The notes under the pieces are model-generated. The model saw only the letters and a program-made list of their open reading frames with translations. It was not told where the DNA came from and did no database searches. Positions 1 through 5,394 of a stretch of 5,862 nt of DNA are shown in pieces (position 1 is the first letter of the stretch; each line of letters begins with the position of its first letter). The stretch covers positions 1-5,862 of the forward strand of contig DZCR01000190.1 of assembly GCA_022736495.1 (NCBI GenBank). Reading direction: 5' to 3'. Origin of the DNA: Desulfobacca acetoxidans (GTDB lineage Bacteria > Desulfobacterota > Desulfobaccia > Desulfobaccales > 0-14-0-80-60-11). The position numbers were made by a program, and so were the translations under genes.

Positions 1-634
1 TCCTGTGGGGGTCCCCATTAAGGCATTTATTTTCGGCGGGCGTATGAGCAACGATATCCCGCTGGTGTTCCAAGCTTTCAACTGGTCCCATGGCGTCTAT
101 CTGGCCGCGACCATGGCTTCGGAAGCCACCGCGGCCGCTGAAGCAGGCATAACCATGCGGCGGGACCCCATGGCGATGCTGCCATTTTGCGGCTACAACA
201 TGGCCGATTATTGGACTCACTGGTTAAATATCGGCCGGACCTTGGCCAACCCGCCGCGCATTTTTCGAGTGAACTGGTTTAGAAAAGATGAGCAGGGCAA
301 GTTCATGTGGCCCGGGTTCGGAGAAAACATGCGGGTGCTCAAGTGGATTGTTGAGCGAGTCCAGGGCCAGGGGTATGGCGTGGAAAGCCCCATGGGCTAT
401 ATGCCCCGCCATCAGGATATCTATTGGAAAGGATTGGAATTCGATCCAGAGAAATTCTATAAGATCATGTCGGTGGATCGTGAGGCAGCCACTAAAGAGG
501 CGCGCTCTCATGAGGAGTTGTTTGACAAGTTCTTCGATCGTCTGCCCAAGGAATTCGTGTATGAACGGGAACTCTTTAAGTCTCGGGCCTGGCGGTCCCC
601 CGAGATGTGGGAGTTAGCCCGGGCTATCTTCTAG
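1..634 (+). CDS. pckG: Phosphoenolpyruvate carboxykinase (GTP), C-terminal part, cut by the window start
   Basis: GTP-dependent PEP carboxykinase interconverts oxaloacetate + GTP and PEP + GDP + CO2, a cytoplasmic step of gluconeogenesis or anaplerosis. The reading frame is already open at base 2 (Pro), and the GTG at base 5 is an internal valine of the family segment PVGVPI, so the gene starts outside the window. About 210 C-terminal residues are present. Bases 269-328 encode the guanine-binding stretch VNWFRKD...[11 protein letters not shown]. Its three Phe have the same spacing as F517, F525 and F530 of mammalian [28 protein letters not shown] and GYN also match the family. The Arg at bases 41-43 aligns with the GTP-contacting R436. 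The next residue, usually a second Arg (GGRR), is Met here. This is the GTP type and not the unrelated ATP type. The stop is TAG. No strong terminator follows. Confidence 0.96.
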   Translation, partial: PVGVPIKAFIFGGRMSNDIPLVFQAFNWSHGVYLAATMASEATAAAEAGITMRRDPMAMLPFCGYNMADYWTHWLNIGRTLANPPRIFRVNWFRKDEQGKFMWPGFGENMRVLKWIVERVQGQGYGVESPMGYMPRHQDIYWKGLEFDPEKFYKIMSVDREAATKEARSHEELFDKFFDRLPKEFVYERELFKSRAWRSPEMWELARAIF

Positions 635-950
635 TACTACCCATCAAAAACCGCATGACAAGAATGAAACGATGCGAGAAAAGGTAGTACCTAACTAACC
701 ACAATCTATAGAAAAAACTGGCTCTATTCAGCTTGCCACCTTCGGTAATTATCATTTGAGGAAAAAAGGCCAGATATGATCTGAATAATAAGATGTGGTT
801 TTGGTGGGGGGGAGTGGCAAGTTTTAAAAAATGTTGAAGCTTTTTACAGGCAATGGCTTGGGGGGCACGGGTGTGCCAGCCTGGGCAGCAGCAGGCTAAA
901 GTCTGGGGCTATCCGATTACCTGTTCGATCGCATTTTCGTATTTGGGGCT
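635..950. other. Intergenic gap between pckG and the DUF72 gene, no gene seen
   Basis: This 316-base gap holds no convincing ORF on either strand. I see only weak structure: an 8-bp inverted repeat (GTACTACC at 634-641, GGTAGTAC at 683-690) with a 41-base spacer; a G-rich run around 797-814; a small hairpin GGCAC/GTGCC (864-868 and 873-877), possibly extended by GGCT/AGCC (855-858 and 878-881); and the 9-mer TGGGGCTAT at 904-912, repeated at 944-952 across the DUF72 start. None has a T-tract that would make it a clear terminator, and I could not assign a good sigma-70 promoter for the downstream gene. Confidence 0.6.
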
Positions 951-1688
951 ATGAAGACTGCGGGACCCATCCGCATCGGCACCTCGGGATGGCACTACGG
1001 CCATTGGCGGGGACCTTTTTACCCCGACGACCTTGGTCCGGAGAAATTTCTGGAGTTCTACGCCGGCCGCTTCCATACGGTGGAAATCAACAATTCTTTT
1101 TACCAATTGCCCACGGAACGGGCCCTGTCGACCTGGCGGGACACGGTGCCCCCGGACTTCAGCTTTGCCGTCAAGGGCAGCCGTTTCATCACCCACATGA
1201 AAAAACTGGCGGACCCGGAGCGCTCCCTGGCCCCATTCCTGGGAAGGGTGACCCTCCTCAAGGACAAGTTGGGCCCCATCCTCTTCCAATTGCCGCCTCA
1301 CTGGCATTTTAACGCGGCGCGCCTGGCTGCGTTCCTTACCGCGCTGCCGGGGACCTGTCGCTATACCCTGGAGTTGCGGGATGTAAGTTGGATCAATGAC
1401 CGGACCTTCGACCTGCTGGCCCGGTATGGCGTGGCCTTTTGTATCTATGAACTCGCCGGGTATCTCTCCCCCCAAGTGGCCACCGCGAATTTTGTCTATA
1501 TCCGGCTCCACGGTCCCGACGGTCCCTACCAGGGCCGCTACGCCACCCAGACCCTGGCGGAGTGGGCCGAGGCGATTTCCGCCTGGAGCCGGCAGGGCCG
1601 TGAGGTCTTCTGCTACTTCGATAACGACGAAGCCGGTTTTGCGGCCCAAAACGCCTTGGAGTTGCAAGAGATGATCGTGAGGGGCTAA
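951..1688 (+). CDS. DUF72 (YecE-like) family protein
   Basis: A complete 245-residue protein of the DUF72/YecE family, a TIM-barrel-like fold whose biochemical role is not firmly established. Family hallmarks run in order. IRIGTSGWHYGHWRGPFYP (7-25) is the opening strand and loop. FHTVEINNSFYQLP (41-54) carries the conserved Glu-Asn-Ser-Phe-Tyr. FSFAVKGSRFITHMKKL (70-86) and GPILFQLPPHW (107-117) follow. YTLELRDVSW (137-146) is the usual 'E-R-x-x-S-W' strand. YIRLHGP (182-188) and VFCYFDNDEAGFAAQNALEL close the domain. No signal peptide or membrane segment is seen, so it is probably cytoplasmic. The ATG at 951 sits just before the conserved start of the domain, so the protein is full length, but the Shine-Dalgarno in front (GGGGCT) is weak. 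It lies downstream of pckG, same strand, 316 bases away, so it is probably a separate unit. Family assignment is confident; function is open. Confidence 0.93.
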   Translation: MKTAGPIRIGTSGWHYGHWRGPFYPDDLGPEKFLEFYAGRFHTVEINNSFYQLPTERALSTWRDTVPPDFSFAVKGSRFITHMKKLADPERSLAPFLGRVTLLKDKLGPILFQLPPHWHFNAARLAAFLTALPGTCRYTLELRDVSWINDRTFDLLARYGVAFCIYELAGYLSPQVATANFVYIRLHGPDGPYQGRYATQTLAEWAEAISAWSRQGREVFCYFDNDEAGFAAQNALELQEMIVRG

Positions 1689-1700
1689 TACCCAATCATG

Positions 1701-1722
1701 CTAAAACTACAAGTATTTTTAG
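1701..1722 (+). terminator. Possible AT-rich hairpin after the DUF72 gene
   Basis: Twelve bases after the DUF72 stop, CTAAAACTAC (1701-1710) can pair with GTATTTTTAG (1713-1722), a 10-bp stem with one mismatch. The nominal loop is only two bases, so the top pairs would open. The right arm holds a run of five T. It could help end transcription of the DUF72 gene, but an A/T stem is weak. Confidence 0.3.
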
Positions 1723-1736
1723 CCTATTGATAGTCG

Positions 1737-1803
1737 TTGCCAAAAGTCTTTTCTTCTCCCCCCGCTGGGGGGAAAAGGGATAAGAGGGAGAAACTTTTGG
1801 CAA
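1737..1803. repeat. Long inverted repeat enclosing a C/G palindrome
   Basis: A perfect 11-bp inverted repeat, TTGCCAAAAGT (1737-1747) and ACTTTTGGCAA (1793-1803), encloses a second hairpin, TCCCCCC/GGGGGGA (1757-1763 and 1767-1773, loop GCT). The nested structure lies in the gap between two convergent genes. It resembles dispersed intergenic palindromes of REP type, and could also act as a two-way transcription stop. The C-run/GCT/G-run core recurs at 1894-1917. Confidence 0.6.
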
Positions 1804-1893
1804 GCGCTATAAGAGAAGAACCACGAAAACCCGGAACCTGAAACCTGGCACCGGTATTATTAATGAGATGCTTGAAGGGATTTCAGTTTTGTT

Positions 1894-1917
1894 CCCTCTC
1901 CCCCGCTGGGGAGAGGG
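1894..1917. repeat. Second C/G palindrome, related to the one at 1757-1773
   Basis: CCCTCTCCCC (1894-1903) pairs perfectly with GGGGAGAGGG (1908-1917) around a CGCT loop, giving a 10-bp stem. The core of C-run, GCT and G-run matches the palindrome at 1757-1773, about 140 bases away, so these look like two copies of one small dispersed element. Related CTCTCCCC...GGGGAGAG palindromes are common in intergenic DNA of many bacteria (general knowledge, not searched here). Confidence 0.6.
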
Positions 1918-1937
1918 GGGCCGGATGAGCCGGCCCC
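1917..1937 (-). terminator. Hairpin just after bamD
   Basis: GGGGCCGG (1917-1924) and CCGGCCCC (1930-1937) form a perfect 8-bp G/C stem with a 5-base loop, seven bases past the bamD stop codon. It directly abuts the palindrome at 1894-1917, so a transcript of bamD would meet two strong stems in a row. There is no following T-tract, so a classic intrinsic terminator is not proven; 3'-end protection is the other option. Confidence 0.5.
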
Positions 1938-1944
1938 AAAGGCG

Positions 1945-2673
1945 CTACCATTTGGCGTCGAAAATGCTGGTCACCTTGGAAAGGATGCCGCTAGGCTTTT
2001 CTTGCTTGGCCAGTTGCGTTTGACAATCCTCAATGCGTTGTTTGGCTTGGGCATTCTTGGGGAAGTCGGGATAATCCTGCAATAAAGTTTGATAGCGCTC
2101 ACTGGCGGCCTGATAGCGCTTCGTCCGGTGATAGAACTCGGCCACATAGAACTCATGTTCCGCCAGATCATTGCGGCAGCGGGCCAGATAATGATCGACC
2201 TTGGGGATATATTCGCTATTGGGGAATTTCTGTTTTAAACGTTTGAATTCGTCGATGGCCTTCTGTGTATACGTCTGGTCCCGATCGATGGTAGACTTCT
2301 GGCGATAGCAACACTGACCTTCCCGGAAGATACAATACGGCACGGCCTTACTGGTGGGATGGAGTTTTTCGAATTCCCGGTAAGCCTGGAAAGCTTCGTC
2401 GTATTTCTTTTTGTAGAAATAGGCGTCCGCTACCTTGAGTTGGGCCAGAGTGGCCTGCTCACTGTAAGGATAACGGTCCCTTACCTTCTCAAAAGTCTCG
2501 ATGGCATCATCGTAATTTTTCTTCTTTAATTCTTTGATGCCTTCCTCAGCCAAAATATCCGGGGGCTTATCAGGTTTCTTACTGGAGAACCAGCCCTTGA
2601 CAGTACCGCAGCCGCTGATGGCGAACACCAGCATCAGTGTCAATAGACCGTTGACGATGGTTTTTTTCATCAT
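1945..2673 (-). CDS. bamD: Outer membrane assembly lipoprotein BamD
   Basis: BamD (formerly YfiO/ComL) is the essential lipoprotein of the BAM complex, which folds beta-barrel proteins into the outer membrane. It sits on the periplasmic face and contacts BamA. The 242-residue product has a lipoprotein signal: Lys-rich start, hydrophobic stretch (6-19) and lipobox I-S-G-C with the lipidated Cys at residue 22. TPR-type helical repeats follow. They include AEEGIKELKKKNYDDAIETF with a YPYSE turn, the second repeat KVADAYFYKKKYDEAFQAY, the BamD-typical segment with DRDQTYTQKAIDEF, and HEFYVAEFYHRTKRYQAASERY near the end. Length is normal for the family. Two ATG codons stand in tandem; the Shine-Dalgarno GAGGG is 6 bases before the first. 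It lies 146 bases downstream of trxA on the same strand. A general TPR lipoprotein (YbgF/CpoB-like) is the alternative, but the motif order favours BamD. Confidence 0.92.
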   Translation of the reverse strand: MMKKTIVNGLLTLMLVFAISGCGTVKGWFSSKKPDKPPDILAEEGIKELKKKNYDDAIETFEKVRDRYPYSEQATLAQLKVADAYFYKKKYDEAFQAYREFEKLHPTSKAVPYCIFREGQCCYRQKSTIDRDQTYTQKAIDEFKRLKQKFPNSEYIPKVDHYLARCRNDLAEHEFYVAEFYHRTKRYQAASERYQTLLQDYPDFPKNAQAKQRIEDCQTQLAKQEKPSGILSKVTSIFDAKW

Positions 2674-2751
2674 GGGTTACCCTCGCTTTAGCTCTTCCAG
2701 GTAGTTTCCACGGCAATGCCAATTCTCACGACACTATTACCCTGCCGCCCA

Positions 2752-2784
2752 GGCCCCGGCAGTGTTGATGCCCGCGCCGGGGCC
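2752..2784 (-). terminator. Strong G/C stem-loop between trxA and bamD
   Basis: GGCCCCGGC (2752-2760) and GCCGGGGCC (2776-2784) form a perfect 9-bp stem with a 15-base loop, about 35 bases past the trxA stop and about 78 bases before bamD. No T-tract follows on the minus strand. It could reduce read-through from trxA into bamD or stabilise the trxA mRNA end. I saw no clear separate bamD promoter in the remaining gap. Confidence 0.4.
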
Positions 2785-2819
2785 GGCAAGGCCGCCGCCG
2801 CAGGCATACCACTGACGGT

Positions 2820-3143
2820 TTAGAGGGCCTTTTTCAAGGCATTTTCAATGATAGAACGGGAGACGGCGCCGGTAATCTGTTCCACCACCTGCCCCCCCTT
2901 GAAGATGATCAGGGTCGGGATGGCCCTAATGCCGTATTTCGCCGGAGTTTTGGCATTTTCATCCACGTTCATCTTGGCCACTTTCACCTTGCCCTGGTAA
3001 TCCCGGGCCAGTTCTTCTACCACCGGAGCGATGGCCCGGCAGGGGCCGCACCAGGCCGCCCAAAAATCCACCAAAGCCGGCATATCGGATTTCATGATTT
3101 CCTGTTCGAAATCAGCGTCACTTACCTGAAGAGGTTCAGCCAT
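2820..3143 (-). CDS. trxA: Thioredoxin
   Basis: Thioredoxin is a small cytoplasmic dithiol protein that reduces disulfides in target proteins and is itself reduced by thioredoxin reductase. The 107-residue length is exactly that of classical TrxA. Visible key residues are the buried Asp26 in VDFWA, the active site W31-C-G-P-C35, and the cis-proline Pro76 in RAIPT, followed by LIIFKGG. There is no signal peptide, which argues against a periplasmic thiol-disulfide protein. The Shine-Dalgarno GGAGG lies 6 bases before the ATG, supporting this start. A good promoter is visible at 3183-3212. bamD follows downstream on the same strand with a strong stem-loop between, so co-transcription is possible but not shown. 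No thioredoxin reductase gene is in the window. Confidence 0.97.
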   Translation of the reverse strand: MAEPLQVSDADFEQEIMKSDMPALVDFWAAWCGPCRAIAPVVEELARDYQGKVKVAKMNVDENAKTPAKYGIRAIPTLIIFKGGQVVEQITGAVSRSIIENALKKAL

Positions 3144-3182
3144 TCTTTTCCTCCAGAGATATTTTAGGACCTCATTCGAATA

Positions 3183-3212
3183 TTTTTAACTTTTTTAACC
3201 GCTTTTTGTCAA
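3183..3212 (-). promoter_or_regulatory. Predicted sigma-70 promoter of trxA
   Basis: On the minus strand a perfect -35 TTGACA (3207-3212) is followed after 18 bases by TAAAAA (3183-3188), 4 of 6 matches to TATAAT. Transcription would start near 3175, giving a leader of about 32 bases that contains the trxA Shine-Dalgarno. The spacer and -10 are A/T-rich, as expected. This is prediction by eye. Confidence 0.55.
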
Positions 3213-3752
3213 TGACTTTTGCGGGGCTAAACCGGAGACCGGCGTCAATGCGCGGCGTTGACGGTGGAAAACCGCTGGCTTTTCAATTTTTTCCGATAGA
3301 AGGCGTTAAAAAGATTACAAAAAACTAGACTTTTGAAGAAACATATGCTTTCATTGATTCGTGCCCGGCTCGAGAAGCGAGACCCTGGTTCGTTTATGGG
3401 CAATTATTACTGAGGTCAATTAATGGTTCCCAATCCTGCGCACCCCAAATTAATTTTTTGGGGGCTTCGGTTGATGATAGTGAGAACAATTTTATGGCCT
3501 GAGTAATAAATAAGACGCTGTGTATAATGCTAACTCTATCATTTTCGATATGAGCATTGTTATATGATGCGAAACGGGAATAAAAAAAATTGCCATTGGT
3601 CAAGCTACCTGAAAAACAAAAAAGGCTTGACAAGAGGAACCCACATAGAAGAAGCTATCTCCTATTAGGATTTAGAAACCTTTCAATTTTCAGGCTCATT
3701 CGTCCCTCTTAGTCAGAAGAGCCCTAGCAAAGAAGCGCTGAGATATTTATTA
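3213..3752. other. Gene-poor, AT-rich stretch with one weak ORF
   Basis: No recognisable gene lies in this 540-base stretch. One open frame runs on the minus strand at 3394-3633 (79 codons from TTG). It lacks a Shine-Dalgarno and an ATG, and its product matches no family I know. Read upstream from the TTG to the preceding in-frame stop, the frame begins LLLCGFL..SSLFCFSGS, which is signal-peptide-like, so it could be the remnant of an exported protein. A row at 3541-3600 has only 19 G+C of 60. Minor hairpins are CTCG/CGAG near 3370 and CTCTT/AAGAG (3706-3710 and 3717-3721). A short plus-strand frame of 22 codons near 3345 has no ribosome-binding site. I see no RNA gene. Confidence 0.5.
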
Positions 3753-3968
3753 TTACTTATACTTGGTCTCAAAGATGATATCATTTTTCTGATTGAACAT
3801 GGGTTTGTTGTGAAAGATTGGCCCTGTTATAAGGTCTTTTGGAATTCCTTCCGGAAATGCCTTGCAGATAGGTTTTCCAATTAGGCTGTGCAGGTGTTTA
3901 CAAAATCGACAGTAATGCCAATTGCCCAGGGAATCCCCTAAAAAGGGATCAATGTCATATTTCATCAT
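3753..3968 (-). CDS. Small CxxC...C protein of unknown function (possible metal-binding)
   Basis: This 71-residue protein resembles a widespread type of short bacterial hypothetical protein with the pattern C-x-x-C-x-H, then C-x-A-F-P-x-G-I-P, a Gly, and a late His-x-x-Pro. Here these are C20, C23, H25, C35-K-A-F-P-E-G-I-P43, G49 and H53-x-x-P56. The Cys/His set could hold zinc or an iron-sulfur centre; that is inference. In relatives as I remember them the domain starts at the CxxC, so the first ~17 residues here are an extension. Two ATG codons stand in tandem, and the Shine-Dalgarno GAGGAG lies 4 bases before the first. A 6-bp hairpin directly touches that site. It is the last gene of the leftward small-gene run, 96 bases after the 90-aa gene. 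There is no signal peptide or membrane segment. The gene is well supported; its role is not known. Confidence 0.8.
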   Translation of the reverse strand: MMKYDIDPFLGDSLGNWHYCRFCKHLHSLIGKPICKAFPEGIPKDLITGPIFHNKPMFNQKNDIIFETKYK

Positions 3969-3977
3969 CTAACTCCT

Positions 3978-3993
3978 CAAGCCATAAGGCTTG
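3978..3993 (-). promoter_or_regulatory. Hairpin adjoining the Shine-Dalgarno of the 71-aa gene
   Basis: CAAGCC (3978-3983) and GGCTTG (3988-3993) form a 6-bp stem with an ATAA loop. On the minus-strand transcript its last paired base immediately precedes the GAGGAG ribosome-binding site, so it could affect ribosome access. A U-rich run lies just upstream. No riboswitch class that I know matches. Confidence 0.35.
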
Positions 3994-4064
3994 CGCGGAA
4001 AAAATAAACCCGCTCACCTGGATTTGATAGCTCTGAGCCTACGATCCTGGGGCTTCAACCAACC

Positions 4065-4337
4065 TTAAAAATTTACTTCTACGTTCCCCACCTCATCTAA
4101 AGGTTTCCCGATATTTTCCTTTAGTTTGTTGTAAAGGGTGCCTTGGTACTCTTTACTAGTGAGGATTAAGCCACTGATGGTAGTCTGCGCATATGTAGCA
4201 TCAATTTTTATGAGATCTGTTAGAGGAAGAATGTTAACGCCTTTTAATAAACTAAGTTGAATGACATTAGGGTATTCTTCGGGCCATTGAGGAGGCCAGA
4301 TTAGGAGACCTTTCCATCTTAATTCTTTTATTTGCAT
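4065..4337 (-). CDS. Small protein of unknown function (90 aa)
   Basis: A 90-residue acidic-to-neutral soluble protein with no signal peptide, membrane segment or Cys/His cluster. Its start (IKELRWKGLLIWPPQWPEEY, 3-22) and end (YNKLKENIGKPLDEVGNVEVNF) read like a conserved short-protein family. I have an impression of similar proteins in deltaproteobacterial genomes, but I cannot name a family or function. The middle (LIKIDATYAQTTISGLILTSKEYQ) looks like alternating beta strands. The ATG has an excellent Shine-Dalgarno (AGGAGG, 6 bases before), and a strong sigma-70-like promoter lies at 4373-4401 in the 73-base gap behind the acetyltransferase gene. It can therefore be transcribed alone or with the 71-aa gene that follows. 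The row at 4201-4260 has 17 G+C of 60, lower than the core genes. Confidence 0.8.
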   Translation of the reverse strand: MQIKELRWKGLLIWPPQWPEEYPNVIQLSLLKGVNILPLTDLIKIDATYAQTTISGLILTSKEYQGTLYNKLKENIGKPLDEVGNVEVNF

Positions 4338-4372
4338 GATCGACCTCCTATTATTAAAAAAATGGTAATGAG

Positions 4373-4401
4373 AATATAATTTGTTTCTACAATTATGCCA
4401 A
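4373..4401 (-). promoter_or_regulatory. Predicted sigma-70 promoter of the 90-aa gene
   Basis: On the minus strand, TTGGCA (4396-4401, 5 of 6) is followed after exactly 17 bases by TATATT (4373-4378, 5 of 6). Transcription would begin near 4366, about 28 bases before the ATG and just before the AGGAGG site. This is the best-matching promoter in the window. It lies immediately downstream of the acetyltransferase stop codon. Confidence 0.6.
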
Positions 4402-4410
4402 TGACATTAC

Positions 4411-4983
4411 TTAAAAATCATCGTCATAATTTGCTATAAGTGGGCGTATCATTAATGCCACATCGAACATTGTCCCGTTCGAATCTGTAAAGTAATCATC
4501 CAAAATACTTTTTATTTCAAAACCTTTGGATTTGAATGAGTTAATCATTACTTTCATTTCTGTAACTATCTCTACTTTCAACCAATAGAGATTTTCTTTT
4601 ACAGCAAGTTTGATCAACTCATCTATGATCAGCGAGCCCAATCCCAAACCCTGAAAAGGCCGGGCCACGAGAATTTGCTGAATATCACCTACATTCTTGG
4701 CGGCTTGTTGCCCTTTACTCAGGATGAGGCTGGCGACCACCCGGTTAGTTGGCATATCCAACGCCACCAGGGTCAATGGATTGTGGCTATTTCCCTGGTT
4801 CATCCAGGCATCGATCACCATGGGGTTTTTCACATCTTGTTTGCAAAATTGGACGTCTTCCAGGGGAGCTTGTTGAAAAAACTTGATCAGGCCCGAGCGA
4901 TCCTGTCCATTGAGTAAATGGATGAACACCTCTTTCCCGTTGCGCAAAGTGACGAATTTGCGGTAGGCTTCGATAGGTTGCAT
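4411..4983 (-). CDS. GNAT-family N-acetyltransferase
   Basis: A 190-residue cytoplasmic acetyltransferase of the GNAT fold, which moves the acetyl group of acetyl-CoA onto an amine; the substrate cannot be read from the sequence. Motif A is clear: IQQILVARPFQGLGLGSLIIDEL, with the CoA pyrophosphate-binding Q111-G-L-G-L-G116. Strand VVASLILS (82-89) precedes it, and YWLKVEIV...MINSFKSKGFEI after it is the usual motif B region with the 'F-x-x-x-G-F' turn. The N-terminus (LRNGKEVFIHLLNGQDRSGLIKFFQ) resembles GNATs whose opening reads 'R-x-G-x-x-v-x-l-R-x-l-x-x-x-D'. The Shine-Dalgarno AAGGAGGAG lies 4 bases before the ATG, which fixes the start. Base composition changes inside the gene: rows 4621-4980 total 180 G+C of 360, rows 4441-4620 only 58 of 180. 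A TacT-type toxin is possible for a small GNAT, but no DUF1778-like ribbon-helix-helix partner is next to it. Confidence 0.88.
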   Translation of the reverse strand: MQPIEAYRKFVTLRNGKEVFIHLLNGQDRSGLIKFFQQAPLEDVQFCKQDVKNPMVIDAWMNQGNSHNPLTLVALDMPTNRVVASLILSKGQQAAKNVGDIQQILVARPFQGLGLGSLIIDELIKLAVKENLYWLKVEIVTEMKVMINSFKSKGFEIKSILDDYFTDSNGTMFDVALMIRPLIANYDDDF

Positions 4984-5023
4984 GGTTCTCCTCCTTAGTC
5001 AAGAAGGGGTAACTGTGCAATTT

Positions 5024-5092
5024 TTAAACTTTCACCTCGTGGCACGATAACCGCCCAGGCAGCAGGAACTCCTGCAGCGCCGTAATTTTCAT
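5024..5092 (-). CDS. Possible 22-aa ORF overlapping the 60-aa gene (ATGA)
   Basis: A 22-codon frame (MKITALQEFLLPGRLSCHEVKV) starts at an ATG that overlaps the stop of the 60-aa gene by four bases (ATGA), a typical layout for translational coupling. AAAGGG lies about 8 bases before its ATG. It ends 40 bases before the acetyltransferase start. It is either a real small peptide, the left-over start of a once longer gene cut by recombination, or chance. I recognise no family. Confidence 0.3.
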   Translation of the reverse strand: MKITALQEFLLPGRLSCHEVKV

Positions 5093-5271
5093 GGGGTCAT
5101 CCCTTTATTGGAGACCGAGGCTAGTTTGCAAGGCGCCTGAAAATATTTGTCGACTATTTTTTCCTTAATGAACTGAAAGGCCTGGTGCGGGTCTTTATCC
5201 AGCTCGATGGCCAGGGCCTGTTGGAGCTCAACGGGGCTGAGTTTAACAAGAACTTCGGTCTCGGGATACAT
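5089..5271 (-). CDS. Small protein of unknown function (60 aa)
   Basis: A 60-residue protein with no recognised family. Residues 9-44 (from VKLSPVELQQALAIELDKDP to VDKYFQ) look strongly helical and charged. The tail after about residue 45 (APCKLASVSNKGMTP) looks unstructured and could be a degraded end of a longer protein. It has no signal peptide or membrane segment. The start is well supported: ATG with GGGAGG about 5 bases before. A plausible promoter lies at 5333-5362. It is the first gene of the leftward small-gene run; its stop overlaps the 22-codon ORF and the acetyltransferase starts about 105 bases further on, so the three may share one transcript. An antitoxin role for the GNAT can be imagined, but no DNA-binding motif is visible. 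Confidence 0.65.
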   Translation of the reverse strand: MYPETEVLVKLSPVELQQALAIELDKDPHQAFQFIKEKIVDKYFQAPCKLASVSNKGMTP

Positions 5272-5332
5272 GACATCCTCCCTGGTTCGCCATGCTTATT
5301 AAGAGACACTTTTTACTGTTGGCTACAAAATA

Positions 5333-5362
5333 ATTGAATGTCCAGGAATAAGGAACTGTCAA
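5333..5362 (-). promoter_or_regulatory. Candidate promoter of the 60-aa gene and GNAT run
   Basis: On the minus strand a perfect TTGACA (5357-5362) is followed after 18 bases by TTCAAT (5333-5338, 4 of 6). Transcription would start near 5326, leaving a leader of about 55 bases to the ATG of the 60-aa gene. It lies outside the insertion-sequence remnant, so it belongs to the host side. Confidence 0.4.
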
Positions 5363-5367
5363 AATTA

Positions 5368-5393
5368 CTAGATTTTTTAAAAAAATATTCTAG
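5368..5393. repeat. AT-rich imperfect inverted repeat beside the insertion-sequence end
   Basis: CTAGA (5368-5372) and TCTAG (5389-5393) bracket a T-run followed by an A-run, so the segment can fold into an A/T hairpin on either strand. It lies directly next to the proposed end of the insertion sequence at 5395 and could be a two-way terminator that shields the small-gene run, or the favoured insertion target. Confidence 0.4.
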
Positions 5394-5394
5394 T

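Noticed and set aside
904..952. TGGGGCTAT repeated 40 bases apart before the DUF72 gene, as an operator
   Set aside because: A single pair of 9-mers without dyad symmetry, the second overlapping the start codon; could easily be chance.
909..1695. Long minus-strand and alternative plus-strand frames across the DUF72 gene
   Set aside because: They are shadow frames of a G+C-rich gene; the DUF72 frame carries all the family motifs.
1830..1855. Short tandem-like AACCTG repeats, as an array
   Set aside because: Only two imperfect units; no array and no spacer pattern. No CRISPR-like repeats occur anywhere in the window.
3355..3400. tRNA-like fragment (GGTTCG next to a small stem)
   Set aside because: No cloverleaf can be drawn: acceptor, D and anticodon arms are missing.
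3345..3413. 22-codon plus-strand frame MLSLIRARLEKRD...
   Set aside because: No Shine-Dalgarno, no promoter, no recognisable product; more likely chance.
4411..5271. GNAT toxin with a 60-aa antitoxin (TacAT-like pair)
   Set aside because: The order small gene then GNAT fits, but the 60-aa protein shows no ribbon-helix-helix or DUF1778 features, the two are about 105 bases apart, and the GNAT N-terminus looks like ordinary acetyltransferases. Not supported by sequence alone.
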